Shown here in pieces: positions 24,364 to 37,255 of a stretch of DNA of 64,000 nucleotides. The DNA comes from Trichostrongylus colubriformis (taxonomy: Eukaryota > Nematoda > Chromadorea > Rhabditida > Trichostrongylidae), in NCBI GenBank assembly GCA_963978905.1, contig OZ022261.1, forward strand, positions 5,581,992 to 5,645,991, in the 5' to 3' direction. The notes beneath the pieces were generated by a model, which was not told where the DNA came from, ran no database searches, and saw only the letters and a program-made list of their open reading frames with translations. Position numbers and translations under genes: made by a program. Numbering within the stretch: position 1 is the first letter of the stretch; the number at the start of each line of letters is the position of its first letter.

Positions 24364-24640
24364 GTATTTCGTACTACGACGAGCGGCGTGCGACGCGGTG
24401 TGTGTGAGCTATACCTGCCGCTACAGGTGGGTCTTGAGCGATTACACGGTAATGTTAGAAGCGCCATACACAGTTGACCTGTAACCGCTCTGGGACTCCA
24501 CACAACACGGCCTCTCTCGCTAGTCCACATCGCTTCGCCTTCGACAGGGTGCGAAATGCTGAAATACGGGTACACACCCCCACGCGGCAACTGCCTGCGT
24601 CCTACAGCGCGCGGATAGGTCACAATGGGACCAGCAAGGC
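24364..24640. repeat. dispersed foldback repeat family C
   Basis: Contains the inverted pair 'GGGTCTTGAGCGATTACACG' and 'TGTAACCGCTCTGGGACTCC', with GC-rich flanks. It lies just downstream of the synaptotagmin stop codon. Confidence 0.6.
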
Positions 24641-24971
24641 ACTTGGCGCTCACGGCGACGCGATTCGCATATCACTGTGACCAATGCACACCCATTACAA
24701 TAAGTGATTCTATTCAGGTTCGCAAGGGAGAGATGCGCAGCAGATTCTAAGAACCTCTTCGCTGGGTAATGTTGCTCCAGTAAAAAGCTACCACCCAAAT
24801 TAGACGCTATAAGTGGGTGTCTCTTTGCATTTACCAACGGTGAAGCTGACTGGTTTACCATTTTGCGAGCTGATGATGTCGATGTCGAGCTTGCACTCAT
24901 AGGAAGGCCAGTGAGCTTCTTTCTGCTCCGCCACGGTGCGTGATCACGGTCTACACTAACTCGGTCCTATA

Positions 24972-27900
24972 CTAGCTACGCCCATATAAGCCACTCAGGC
25001 GTGATTTGCGCAGATTAGAACGGGTGCAGCGCCATAATGGTAAGCCGTTACTGCACAGCGGTGCTCTGGATACCCATGGATCTACCGCACTAAAAAGGTA
25101 TACCGCCTTTAAGCTCTCAGTGGATTTCAAAAGTCTCGTAGGGTTTTTCTTACTCAATTGCAATAAAAAAGTTAATTCAGTATCAAAGACGAACCTGTGT
25201 AAAGGAAGATCCATCCTACCAACTATTTCCGTTGTCATACCAAATGTACCCGTTTCATGAATAGCCTATAAAAATTTCCGCATAACCAAGAGCTTAAAAT
25301 GGTAAAATATGTTCCCTCTATGTTCCCTGTTGTTACCTCTATCTCCAGAGCAATGTCGCAGAGTGATCGTTTTGGAACGCTGAACGAGAGTGACTCGTTG
25401 AATTGTGCATTTCGCAGGTTTCTCCTCGCTCCCGTTTTCTTCCTCTTCAAACGTTTATCGTCATTTCCAACGATTGATACGCGCATTGAAATTGCTGGAA
25501 ATACTGCGTGCAGTTACACAATATCCCCCGTGTACGGAAATCAACACACCTCCGTCAGTTCGACATCGTAGATTTCGAGCCTTGATAATGTTCATCGTGA
25601 GGCGTTGAGCTTGTGAAAGGTAGGCGAGTGAGAACAAAACTTCGCCGTAGCCAGACTGTAAACGTCAAGCGTTTGGAAGAGATATTGTCCTACTTCAAAT
25701 TAAAGGTGAGAAAAGCTTTAATTAACAATTAAAGGTGAGGAAAGCTTTAATCAGCACTATGGTCCACGAAAACCTCATTCAAGCCAAAAAGGTTTTGCTA
25801 AAAGGCTGTATGAGAATTATTTGGGACGCTGGTCACTAATATGACATTAGTTCTCAGCAACGGGCTCTTTGACACCGATTGTACCATTTTCACATCACAG
25901 CATTTTCTAGGTAACCTGGGTACCCTGAAAACGATTACATTCATTTTAAAGGCATATCCCAAGTTTTCTTAGGGAGGGTTTCGCGACATCGCCTTTATTA
26001 GCCGACCGTTTGGGGCAGTTTCGCCACGCCTCATGGTGTGCAGGAGGGCTACTACCAGTGGTAATATCAACGGAGCTCCTCCCTCGGTAGACCGGGTACG
26101 CGTTTGAGGGTCGGCGCAGCTTAGGAATGGAAAACAAAAAGGCGCGCATTTTGACTTCGAAGGGCGTAGGTTCCGAAATCGGAGTAATGTCCAATCACTT
26201 TGCTGAAAAGGCCAGTGCATAATTTTTGATTGAACTATCGAAAAGCCTGCAATATCAACGTGGCTCCTGTGGTGCCAAACTGAATGGCCTCAAGAACGAG
26301 GTCATTCACCTGAGCACGAACTGGAATCGTCCCTCATCATAAAGTTCGAAAATTTTTTTGGACAATTGGTGGCGGTTCATCAGAGTCTTTTCATTGTTCA
26401 TCTGACTGGTCATATACGAACAAACTGAAAAAAACGACAAATTTCGTGAAACGAAGTCTTACCCCTCCGTTCTCATCATAGGGAAGCACTTCAGCCCAAA
26501 ATACCGTCGGATTAGTCTTCTCAAGGGAAACGTTCAGACGACCAAGAGTTAGCCAACAGTAACCGACGCATTCGTCAACGCTAAAAAATGAAGTTCAGAA
26601 TATGGTGGTGGTTATAGATTGCAATAAATGCAGAAGCACGGAAGAAAACGAGCTATCATAACCTAAACTGATCATAATCGAAGACCATGATTTCCAATCG
26701 ACATGAAGCAATTTGCGATGCCGGAATCTGTAATAGAGCAGGTGAAATTGATCTGTGTGCGGAAAACAGCTGTTTTCAGTTAAAAACACCATCAGGGTAA
26801 TTTTGGCAGATTGTGGTATTATATAATTGTGGAATATGAAAGTCGAGAAGAACAGCGAGAAGAAGTAACGGTAGAGGAAGAACGGAATAAAACGAATGAA
26901 ACTCTAAGAAATAAAAACTTAAAACCCTCGTTCCCACTCCTTTCTGCATCACTAGCCGATGGGACTAGGTGCAGACGGGCGAGGGCTATATCAGCCCTCC
27001 GAGAACGTTGCCCAATCGCACAGCGACTCGTCCAGCGGATGCGAGGCAGCGTGAATGACAGCGCTGCGCGATCACGATACACACCTCAAGGAGCGCTTTT
27101 CCAATGAGATTTCTTTACAAATCACCTCTTCTGGACTGAAATGTTTGTACACAAAGTATACGTCTTCCCAATTTTCATTTTCAAGTCAACCCTGGCGGTG
27201 CCTTTAAAGGCATGTTACGGTAGTTTGACTACCCAGTTCCTTCCGTAGGCAGAAGGGTGGCTCCGCAACTGCGGAGTAGGTACCCTTTTCGTGACAATCG
27301 GGGAGATGTTGGGAAAGAAGGGTAAGAAAGCCAGTCCAGTACGCGGCTGCTTTGCCTCAGCTGCGATGTGACTGCACTGTGCGTTCCTGTCGCTTGCCTT
27401 TCCACCACGACTACTTTTCCACTTTTTGCTGGCTTTCTTTCCCTGCACCTTCGTGAAGGATGCTGAGAGCTTCAATAGAAAAATCGACAAAACTAGCTGA
27501 ATGGAACTTTCACTATGCAGTCCATTTTAGGCGGCAAAGTAGACCCCAAATTGAAACTTTAAGACTTGACCCTATGCGCAACGCCCCGCAGTCCAACTGC
27601 CTGCCACCGGTTCCTTCCGGTTGCAAACGCCGTACATGGCTTGGTGTGAACGCCACATGCCCTTTTCGCTATAAGTTTTTGTTCAGTATATCCATGTACA
27701 TGAACGAATATCGAAGTCAGTGACAGGCTTCTACCAGTGACGAAAGTATGAGTTCGGATTGGCGTCCTGAGGTGTATGTACACGCGGTTGCCTCAGGAAT
27801 CCTTTTTCTAGGAGAAGTATTTCTCAATCAGCTGCCCATCGTATGTGGCCCCTGCCCGCTTTGACTTTCTCCGTAAACAGGATTCTTTGAGATGAAAAGT

Positions 27901-30584
27901 TCGAAATCCCCAATCGCATGAGTGTACTGAATAAATATAGAGTACATTTGAGAGGCCATGACGTACATGCATAACATGGTGAAGCACTACGAATGAAGTG
28001 CAAACGACAGCTCACATGTTCTTCAAAAACTGACCTGAAAATAGAAGTCCTCTCCAATTTCTGGTGACGTCGTCGACTTGAATGTTTTTGACTGCTGCTG
28101 TGTTTTGGTGCCTTCCGGTACGTCCAGTGCAACACGAAAGTATGGATTTGGATTGTCGTCCTAAAAATGAAAGCTTTATTCTAAATGTTGAGGTCTCGTG
28201 GGGAAGGAAGGTGGAGGAGAGGGCCCACTCGATCTGGATGACCGCGCGTGGCACAAGTTGACCTGGTCAGGCAGTCCTGACGCACTGCCCGATGTACTGA
28301 GCTAAACTCTTGCAGGACTCCTCACGGGCGCATACACCCATCCAGCTTCTTGGTAGTTATTGCACGTCATATTGCACTCGCGTTAATGGAAGACTATACG
28401 TAAAGCAGGAGCAGGATGCTATACTTACCCATCTATAAATCTTAATACAAACTACTCTAGACGCTTGTAAGTCGTATAAAGGCCTCGAATGGAGGGCAGC
28501 GAAGTAAAGAAGAACTGGGAACTATATCTCGGTAAATGAAAAAGCTAGCTATGCAGAGAAAGTGTGAGGAGAAACGCGCTTTGGTGTCTTTATCACGATT
28601 TCATTGCACTTCCTTTCGAGCTGCAGCGCTTCAGTGGCCGAGTTGCTGCGAGGACAGTACTGAATGCGGTTGGATGGCACAGCCCCTCCCCGTTTCCATC
28701 CACCCCCTAAGCGGCTAGTGATGCAGATAGGAGTATAAATTTTCGCGTTTTCAGTCATTTCATCCAGTTTTTTCTGTGCTATAGCGCTACTCAGCACCTT
28801 GATCTTCGTGAAATACTATCGCCCAAGATTATCTCTACTGCTATCTTCGAAACATGAAAATGAATTCAGGCACTAAGCGTCAGCATCAATCGTAATCGCA
28901 TTGTTGAAAGGGCTGCGAAAAAGTCTTCATGGGTAAGTACATATTTGAAAAATTGCTTTTAAACATTTTCGCTTCCAAAGACGTAAAAAAACAGTATGTG
29001 CAAATTTAGCAAAGCTCAATTTCCAGTAGACCTTCGAAGATCCTGTCGAAGTAGAACACCTTCGCTGAACTCTTTGTTTGAAATAAAACGTTTAGAACGC
29101 CCTTCTGGCTTGTAATGCCTGTGAACTGGGGCAGTATTGTGGAGAAACTCCACTATTTAACGAGGTCCTGTCTGATGAGATGATACTTTTGTAAATTTAG
29201 CGCATTATTGCTCCCACCTACCCAACAAGGTTAAGCGCACAGCGCACCCGAACAAAAATTACATGCCCTCAATTTCATTTACATATCATTCCTACGTTTT
29301 TTCATACTTTTCTTACTTCTTACTATAGTGCGTATACGCCACACTTCGCTCCACGTGATTTTCTTTTTTATAAGGAGATGTCTCCATAGCTTACTTGACG
29401 TTTACTGGGCAGGTCGTATGCCCGTTTGAGCGAAACTGTGAGTAGGCCGAGGTTCGCGTCCAGGGAGAGGCTTAGCTGAATCGATCCGGACGATCCCATT
29501 TCATCCGTACAGGCTGATTCGTCGACTGGCTAAATGGAGAGATCGTGATGTACGATAAAAACGCCTAGCCGTTCCTAAATTGGCCTTTGAAGAGTCGTTC
29601 CCGGCAAAATGAGCGCTTTGTTACCCACATATTTATGTTGTATTTGTTTAACAAGGGCTTCGTTCAAAGTTTCACGTGAAAAGTGATAATCCTGCTGAGG
29701 AACAGCTCTCAAAGTCGTGGACAGGACCCCTCAGAGTAAGTGCCCGCCCCGCCGTCAACCTCGGTTGGAGACGAAGAGTGGAACCGTTCACGTAACTTTC
29801 TGTTCCCACTATGCTCCTTCGACAGCTGCGGACGACGGGGCGGGCCTCTACTCTAAGGCCTCACCCCCTCAGCCACCACTTTGGAGAGCTACTTCTCAGC
29901 CGAATTCCCACTTTTTGCGTCGAGCTTTGCATGCGGCTCTTATTAAGCAAATACAGCATAATTATGTACATGGGTATCAGAGAAACTCATTTTTCCGTTC
30001 ACGCTTAGTTTGAGAATCTCTATAGTTTGAACAAGTTCTTACCGTACATTGGTAGAGACCTCGATCGAACTGACTTTGCTGTGGGTTGGTGAACATACTG
30101 TCACTGGTGCGGGAAACTCGTGGTATGACAAATTTGCCGCTGACGTCACCAGGTGAGCGAACGGCATCCTTCGGTGGTGACTTTCTAGTGGCCACCAAGG
30201 AAGGCCGCTCGACCTTCTCATGGAAACTGAAATTGGCGCGAATGTTGGTAAACGCAATTAAATAATATTTGAGTTTTATCTTCACATGTGATGATGTACT
30301 CACGTTTCGAGAATTATTGTCTCATCCTCAGTATTCATGCGATTGAATGATTTGCAGTGATAATGTTGAGTGTCCACGGACATTTCAACCAGATTCTGTT
30401 CAAACCTGGAACACTTTGATAAGTTCATGTCAGAACTGATGAACAGTCGAAAAACCCGCCAATTCGTGCGATCCGATCTAGTTTTGATGAGAAGCGTGAC
30501 AACCACCACACATACCACCATAACTGTTCCGGCGAGCAGAAGCAACACATTGTTCTGCTCAGCCAGTACGGCCGAATCCAACAT
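24972..30584 (-). CDS. synaptotagmin-like membrane protein, 453 residues, ten exons
   Basis: Synaptotagmins are vesicle-anchored proteins whose two C2 domains bind membranes and SNAREs in exocytosis. Exons, all phase-consistent: 30304-30584 (start), 30043-30226, 29395-29529, 28035-28160, 26663-26727, 26463-26580, 25550-25655, 25337-25494, 25195-25265, 24972-25089 (stop). They total 1362 bases, exactly 454 codons. Residues 13-33 form one membrane segment (VLLLLAGTVMVVCVV...) followed by a basic stretch and a linker. C2A starts near residue 170 (GSIQLSLSL, GLLTVSLKRAYDLP), and C2B near 307 (GEVLFSLAYL, LTMNIIKARNL, RLKRKKTG, FNESLSF). Calcium ligands are poor: C2A loop 1 reads NPNPYF instead of SDPYVK, though loop 3 keeps DYD; C2B loop 1 reads DGAISMRV and loop 3 AIHETGTFG, with no aspartates left there. 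Length and order fit the family; which paralog is not known. Confidence 0.92.
25698..25755. repeat. 29-base imperfect tandem duplication
   Basis: AATTAAAGGTGAGAAAAGCT... is repeated at once with a few changes, and each unit can fold on itself (ATTAAAG...CTTTAAT). It lies in the synaptotagmin intron between exons 26463-26580 and 25550-25655. Confidence 0.8.
26820..27120 (+). repeat. dispersed repeat family G, copy 1
   Basis: Shares the core CTGCATCACTAGCC...GCAGACGGGCGAGGG, preceded by a GGAATATGAAAGTCGAGAAG start, with copies at 44448-44760 (+), 46738-47055 (-) and 51905-52185 (+). No terminal inverted repeat is visible, so it could be SINE-like. It lies in a synaptotagmin intron. Confidence 0.65.
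28545..28800 (-). repeat. dispersed repeat family G, diverged copy
   Basis: The reverse strand carries CTGCATCACTAGCCGC plus a GCTGCAGCTCGAAAGG tail related to the other copies. It lies in a synaptotagmin intron. Confidence 0.5.
29590..30010. repeat. foldback MITE family H, copy 1
   Basis: The left part (GTTACCCACATATTTATGTTG ... GTTCAAAGTTTCACG) is mirrored on the right (GAGCTTTGCATGCGG ... CATAATTATGTACATGGGTA). Two further copies are at 42543-43018 and 57010-57303. It lies in a synaptotagmin intron. Confidence 0.75.
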
Positions 30585-30599
30585 CTAAAACAGTACTCA

Positions 30600-32691
30600 T
30601 TACTACGGTTTGGCCGACCTGGTGGTCTGGCAAACCAACAAACTCGAAAAAGAGTACTATATAGGCAACAGATCCGAGTATGAAAGCTGAGGGATCTGAG
30701 ACCTACAAGGAGTAAGCGAATAAATCAGAATATATCATCGGACTGAGCACAAGAAACCTGGCATGAGGTAGGGAACATTCAGCACATTTCTCAGTAATAA
30801 AAGAAATCTAGATCAGATAGTGACATTCAGAAGCAAAATGAAGTACACGTGATTATAAGTAATTGACAACAGCAAGAAATCGATTCTTTCTACGAGAAAA
30901 TTTAGATACGATTTGATGACTCTTTTGAAATGATGATGCTGTTCATATCCTATCAAATGCGAGACGTTCTGTAATTTTTCTAGCTCAACGGCTTTATTAT
31001 CGACTCTTTAAAGGCCAAAAGATCACCGAATACGAAAGTCCAGGTGCTTACTCGTACGAAAGTGAATATATGGTAGTGAATAGCAACGGGAAAATGGAGC
31101 TCTAAAAAACCCCAACTGTATAATACTATGTCCCTTCCACCGCTGGCCCTCCGAAAGGAGGGGCTCTCTTAGCGAAAGGGACGGGTCTTGTTAGAACAAG
31201 TGGCAGTTGTCGAAAAAGGAGCTGTTATGAGGCACGGGAGGAGCGCTCCTTTTCTCCGGAAATTTCGCCACATATAGTCTTCCTAAATCAGTAGCTTTCA
31301 TTTAAATGACTCACTTTAGGAGTCTTTATTACCCACATTATTCCTACCACTGTCTTTGAGACTGGTCCTTTCCCCGCGCAGCTTTCGGGCGACCTAAGCT
31401 CTTTTTTGCAATAATTAGACCATCTTCAGAATCAGTCTGCTATTCACCTTTTCCATTTCCTGAACAAAACAGTCTAGTGGGAATGAATAGCGAATTTTGA
31501 TGAGTAGCTATAGCGAGTTTTCAAAAAAAAAGACTCAAAGGTTTCAGTGTTTGAGCTTCGCCATGCACCCATACGCTCTGAAATAAGGTACAAATGCACT
31601 TCAAAACAGTCATGTTCTTCTGAATGCAAATGCGGAAAGACAGGGCCAAGCATGGGTTGAGGAACCCTGAGGAGGGGTTATTGTACGTAGTTTTGGTCGG
31701 AAAATAGGGTGAGTCGTATGATAAGCGCTTGTCGCATAATCACATTTTACTGATGATCATTTTGTCCTATAAGCTGTACTAGCTCGAATACAAAATAATA
31801 CAAAAATGTGGTTACCGATCGATGGCCTAGTACGACACCCCCTTCTACATAGCGGTATACCAACAGCAAACAGTATTGTCTGCAATAAGTATGTTCTGCA
31901 GGTTCAGTGGAGAGAATCGTAACCTAAAAAATTTCCAGAAAGCAGTGCTTGAGCCTGAGTGCTGCAAATTACATTTTCATTACGGGGACTCTTGTGGAGT
32001 GGCTATCACCGCACTTCGTCAACAACGCTACACTGAAAGTGAGCAGAATAGGATCCAAAGAGATAATTCAGAGAAGTGCAACAATATTAGCCACACAAGG
32101 TTGCCGTACATCTCTTCAGAAACATGAGTGAAACGAATAACAGAGCTCTTCCGAGGAATCAATTAGTCCTATAGACGCTGCTTTGCGTACCAAGGCATGG
32201 ACATTTGCTGCTAATCCTAAGTCTCCGATAATTCCTTGCAATTACACCTTTACGCTCATGCACATCAACGAAAATGCTCGAGAATGCTTTCCTCGTGGGT
32301 CGAGATTACTCGCGTCATGAGCCTCAAAAAAGGCAAGTAGCATACGGTAGAAATACCCATGGTTGCCGCAATTTTGGTTGCATTAAAAGAAGTGGAAAAT
32401 TAGGAATGAGCTGAATTCAGCACATCATTATGCATTCACTTATTCACTAGGTCAAAAGGCAGGATCTCATCGGCAGTGCAGTCAGAAAAAGCTCCGAAAG
32501 CACAATTGAGCTCTACTGAGACGGTTACTGAGTCGAATATGTATTTGAGGCTGTAGCTCACTCTAGGCTATGAGCAATTATCAGTAAACGCCAGTAGTCG
32601 TGAAATCTCCAATCATCATCACCGGGCATTTCTTAACCAGGCGGAGAGAGACCATCGAAGAAGCTGAAAATGAAGGCTTCGACGACATCTT
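30600..32691. other. upstream flank of synaptotagmin, no gene recognised
   Basis: No splice-supported exon. The region probably contains the synaptotagmin promoter, but no TATA box or other element can be singled out. Confidence 0.4.
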
Positions 32692-32828
32692 AGGCCGCCT
32701 TCATACTTTGCGGTGCCGGCGGCGGGGCGTGCGTCGTCTCTCTCTACGCCCGGACCACTATGCCTCACATCCAGTGAACGTAGCCACGTCCTGCCGCCGG
32801 CAGCATCACCGTCAAGTATGAAGGCTGT
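32692..32828. repeat. MITE family D, copy 2
   Basis: Inverted ends AGGCCGCCTTCATACTTTGC and GTCAAGTATGAAGGCTGTCT flank a GC-rich centre with GCCGGCGGCGGGGCGTG and its mirror. About 137 bases, shorter than the other copies. Confidence 0.8.
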
Positions 32829-34106
32829 CTTGCTTCTTCAGCATGGCTAGGGTTCACTCCTGAGTTCACAAAGATGAGACTAGCGTTCGATGTTTTTGCA
32901 GACTCCAAGGATTATTAAAATCTGAACAGCTTCATCGAAGACCAATCACCCTCCTCTCGGTATGCGGTACACTTATTCAAATCCGGAACCGGTAACGTAA
33001 TCATCACCACAGCAGATGCAGGAGAACATTTCTTCAGATCGGACTGCAGCTAGGAGATTACGCTGTCATTTTTCTTGGTTTTTGAGATGTCATGGAGGTA
33101 GTCGAAGGAGGGAGTCTGGTCCAGTGTTGATTTCCCCATGTCACTTTCAACTCGAACTCTACCTCGTTTCTACTGGCAGTTACCTTATGGATTGTCCAAA
33201 TAAGGCGAAGTAGAACAATAAGATAGCAAAGACGTTGTGACCAAGTATTCATCCCGACAGCATAGTCCTTCAAGCCTGCGATAAGAAAGAAAACTGAGAG
33301 TGTTGAGGTTCGAGGACTGAAAAGCCATCTTTCAGGATATGGGATGAGCTGTATTTCAAGCAGTTCAGAGAAGAGCGACCCAAGTCCGGATGTTTTTGGA
33401 GCTTTGTGGAATGCTGGGAAGGGTGCACACACAATTTGTGGAGCTCCAGAAAAAAGAACCACCATTGCGAAGCGAATGTTTGCGAACCCATTGCGATTGA
33501 TATGGTGCAGGAAACACCGAGGGTCGAGGATTCTCGACAGGGGTTCGTATTTGACCAAATAGGAGGGTGGCCGTACCTTCAGAGGCAGCAATAAGCCCTA
33601 ATATCTGGATTTTCAATGAGCAGATGAGAAGCAAAGGGTATATTACATTTTCGCCGCAAATCCGTGTGAAAAAAATGTAAAATAAATGTCTCTTGCCGCA
33701 GGAAAGGATATATGTATAGCAATAAAACACACTGCAATTATGCAATCCGGCAACAGTTACTGGTATTGGAGAGGTCAAAAAGTGGGGGGGGGGTCGTATT
33801 TGGCCGCCGTGGAGGGAGGGTGTGGTACTGAAGCGGCTATTTTCCTCGACACCTGGGAGTGCCCTGCATGGCTGATCCCTCTGATGTTAAGATGGAAACT
33901 GTTCACGGAACCTCGACAAAAATCCAGTTACGAATGCCGCTTTCCCGAGGAAAACTGTTACCATATCGAATGCATATCTTTCTTTCTCAATACATGGTCA
34001 CCATTACCAGATGCCTCTACTGACCAGACAATTCCAAAGAAGGAAATGAATGCAGAGACCATGGCGGCTCAATGGTAGATATGCCCAATGGGCTTTGAAG
34101 GAACCG
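32829..34106. other. no clear gene; repeat-like DNA with a G tract
   Basis: Overlapping ORFs on both strands (177 codons minus at 33058-33591, 130 codons plus at 33686-34078) have no recognised domain. The G run near 33783 and local similarity between the 33530 and 33790 regions suggest repeats rather than coding exons. Confidence 0.35.
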
Positions 34107-34590
34107 GAAGAGTTTGGGAGAAAGAGGAAGATGGGAGGAAATGATCGTTCAAACGAAAATTCGGAGTGAAGCTCTAACCGCCAGAGAATTGCGGATTCGA
34201 AAGAGCGACGTCCGGTCTGTATTCGCATAACTTTGAACTGCATGATCACCTTTCTAAGTTGCTCCCTGTAGCAGATGTCATTTATTGTCACGTATGGTGA
34301 ATTTCATTCATTCTCGTTGATGTGAAACAGGTGAAACAACGAACAGCAGCAATGAAGTGAAACACTGAATGGAAGAATAAGCGAAAAGGTGTTCAAGCTA
34401 AAAAAATCCATTAAATTCACTTCCACACTCGACGTTTTAGAAAAGTGTCGTGTGCGTAATGTGAGCAACCTTACAAACTGCAACCGTTACGGTAGGCCTT
34501 ACCCTAAGCCAAAAGTGCTAGCTCCTGATGTCTTTGCAAAGAAGTTTGCGCGGGTCAGTCATAGTAATCATTCCGCGGCTCGCTGAAATT
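34107..34590 (+). repeat. dispersed repeat family I, copy 1
   Basis: From GGAAATGATCGTT onward it parallels 55560-55990 (shared words include GTGAAACAAC...AGCAGCAAT, GAATAA..CGAAA and GTGTCGT.TG.G.AATGTG). About 430 bases, diverged, in the same orientation. The LTR element lies just to its right. Confidence 0.6.
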
Positions 34591-34678
34591 TCCACAAACA
34601 GGAGGAAGTTGCTGTAAAAATGGAATACAGCCACTTCGACGAATCGCAGCTACCATAAAAACATAACTACAACATGGA

Positions 34679-35129
34679 TGTCGTGAAACGGAGTTCACGA
34701 TGACTCATAGATAACATACCAGCGCCGAGGATAAATTGGAGGCGGGGCCTCCAAGAGGGTACAGAAGAGAGGAAAGAGCTCAGCCGAGCGGGCGGCTCTC
34801 CTTGTAATCCGGCATGACGGCGACCTCAGTGGGTCGCTCTTACTCGGATACGGTAACAGGCGTTAGCGGAAAGAGGGCGCAAGGCATTTCTTCCTTCCCC
34901 TCGCGGACCCACACTAGGAGAGGAGAAATTACGGAAAGAATGAAAGGGAAACAATGAAACTGAGCTCTACTAATGTCGTTGTAGGATAGTAATAGATAAT
35001 AGCATGTGCGTGTTATAATATAGTTTATTACATGTTGTAAAGCGTAGTAAAATAAATCTATAACTCAATAAGAGTACAACAGACGAACGAACCACCAAAA
35101 CTCTTTGGGACCGTGATGCAGTCTCAAAA
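34679..35129 (+). repeat. 5' LTR
   Basis: 451 bases, starting TGTCGTGAAACGGAG and ending CTCAAAA. The first 22 bases hold a hairpin (TCGTGAA ... TTCACGA). A TATAATATAG-like stretch and an AAATAAATC polyadenylation-like signal lie in the last third. It appears identical to 38827-39277. Confidence 0.93.
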
Positions 35130-35142
35130 TGGTGCATCGGCC
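35130..35142 (+). promoter_or_regulatory. primer-binding site for tRNA-Gly(GCC)
   Basis: TGGTGCATCGGCC starts at the base after the LTR. It is complementary to the 3' end of nematode tRNA-Gly(GCC), ...GGCCGATGCA plus the added CCA (tRNA sequence recalled, not searched). Confidence 0.8.
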
Positions 35143-35370
35143 AAAATTCGGAAATTAGAAATCAGATATGTGAAATTCTCCTCAACCTCAGCTTGACGGC
35201 ATTGAAAACTTTGTGAAAATTCTGATCAATTCGAAAGGAAACGAGAAATTGTCAACCTTTGGAGCCCTTCTGTAACATCATCCGCGTTCCCTATTCGCCT
35301 CGTTACTAGTTCTTAAATCTACACTATATTCCATTCTATTCACTGCCGGGAACTAACAAGGAGAACCGTC

Positions 35371-35463
35371 ATGCGAAGAAGAACTCAGTCCCTCAAAAGA
35401 CGAGCGGCATCGAGAACAGCACTTAGAGGACAGGTGAAGGCAAGTCATTGGTGGCCACTTTGA
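35371..35463 (+). CDS. short basic ORF, possible gag N-terminus of the LTR element
   Basis: Starts 240 bases after the primer site (MRRRTQSLKRRAASRT...) and runs 30 codons. A good donor (CAG|GTGAAG near 35434) and acceptor (TTTTTGTAG near 35549) bracket a possible intron. After the acceptor one frame reads LLETLETLETFSGHPG, which looks gag-like, but the phases do not join cleanly. Confidence 0.3.
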   Translation: MRRRTQSLKRRAASRTALRGQVKASHWWPL

Positions 35464-36630
35464 CTTATTAGGTTCAGTTTGTTTTTCTATTGATGTTCTC
35501 ACCTTCGCAGCTTTTTCACATTAGCTTAGTTTTTTACATTTTTGTAGTGATTGCTTGAAACTTTGGAAACATTGGAAACGTTCTCCGGTCATCCGGGCTC
35601 TGAGCAACCTAGTATCAGAGCAACTAAATATCAAAGAAATACCTAGGTGGCAGACATACTGCAGGAGAAGGAAAACTCCAGAAGAAACCCGGTCGGTAGT
35701 CCGTGAGACTAACCTAGAGATGGAAAACTCGAAGAAAACCCGGAAATTGATGCCTCAATACATGCGCGCATAAATAAACGACATCAGAAAGGCTCAATTT
35801 CTCGCTTGAATTCCGCGGAAAGTAGTGAAATTCTCATGAGGTGGCAGGTCATGGGAATTCCTACAGAAGATAGAGAAGAAGTTTGGAGACGGTCAACTCC
35901 ACAGAGAAGAGCGAGGAGGACAAGTTGCGATGGTCAAGAAATCCATCGCATGCCAGGCTGTCACTCCATCTTGTCTTTCAAAATGTTTGCGGTAATGTCC
36001 ATGTAGAAAAAATCGGAAAGGATCAGGAACGGAAATGCTCTCGAAGACAAGATGTGACAATGGAAGCACTCATGGGCCCAACCGAATTGCGTTGTTGTGA
36101 TACCCTCGCTCGAACAGAAGAAGTATTCAGAATTGTTGTTGGCAGAGACCATAAACCAGTCTTCTGCATTGGCTTCGACAGCCTGGAAAGACAGCCCGCA
36201 AGAGCGGCAGCTACATATGAGGAAGTAGTGACTTCAACCTATGATATGGCCATATCAACAGCTTATAACCTAATGATATCAATGGCGGTGTGAAAACGGA
36301 TCGGAACCCCGTTCGTATTTGTAGGGATATGCTCTGAATTATCCCTAAAGGAAACTCATGCTTTGAGTAATAATTAGCACGTTCCTAGCCAATTGTTCAC
36401 GCACTCAACGCAGACAGTGTGCGAGAACGCAGTTATGGCTAACCGTTCGCTGACAAGTGACAATGCAGGACCAGTCAGCAGAAAACAAAGAGAAACGCAG
36501 GGTATTCTCTTTACCAATACATGAAATCGATGTAAAAGGGTAAAAGGAAACACTTAGAGTCTGGTATCATCTAGAAATCAAAATACTACTGCAGAAATAA
36601 ACGGAAATAAACATAGCTGGAGAAAAATAA

Positions 36631-37019
36631 GAAAATACGATTTCTGTCCGGCTCAAAAGTCAGCCGGCGCAGCGGCGAGACAGTGCGCCGCGCAACGAGA
36701 CACCAGACGAGCAAAAGACAACACGTAAACACCATGAATTCGTTTACGTGACAATACCTTGCAAAGGGAAATTTCACGGATATCAACAGGGAAACTATGT
36801 ATTAGAGTTGTCCCAGTTCCACCACGATGTAAATGAAATGGAATACCCCTTAATCGCTGGTAACGCCAGCTTTTTCGAAAATACAGTGCCAAGACTTCTT
36901 CAACCCTGCAAAAGCAAAGCAAAATCCATACCGAACTTTATTCTCGGCGTACAGTCATGGCCACGAAACAAAGAGATCAAACTTCAACTTGACCGTGGCT
37001 GCAACCATGTGGTATGAAA
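36631..37019 (+). CDS. unassigned open frame inside the LTR element
   Basis: About 129 codons are open between stops, ending ...DRGCNHVV. The latter two thirds have protein-like composition (e.g. GYQQGNYVLELSQFHHD). No BEL/Pao domain is recognisable. It has no clear ATG near its start. It could be a captured host fragment, a divergent element protein, or chance. Confidence 0.25.
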
Positions 37020-37247
37020 TCTTGATAAAAAATCTGTTTATGTGCAAAGAAATGCTTTTGCAAACAAACAATATCTCAGCCTCTGTGCTGTCGCGATAAA
37101 ATTCTTAGATAGGGGTTTCCAAAACATTGAAAATTCCTTCATGATTCATTGAAACTTATCTCACATATTATCATCACATGTTTATGTGAAACACGTCTCA
37201 TGACATGAATGAAAACTCTTGTAATATCACAACATATTCATCAGGGG

Positions 37248-37255
37248 TATAAATA
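37248..37255 (+). promoter_or_regulatory. TATA-box-like motif upstream of gag
   Basis: TATAAATA, 50 bases before the gag ATG at 37305. It could be an internal promoter, or the fossil start of an older element captured inside this one. Confidence 0.4.

Noticed and set aside
33058..33591. 177-codon minus-strand ORF
   Set aside because: Overlaps several plus-strand frames of similar length and shows no recognised domain or splice chain; treated as repeat DNA.
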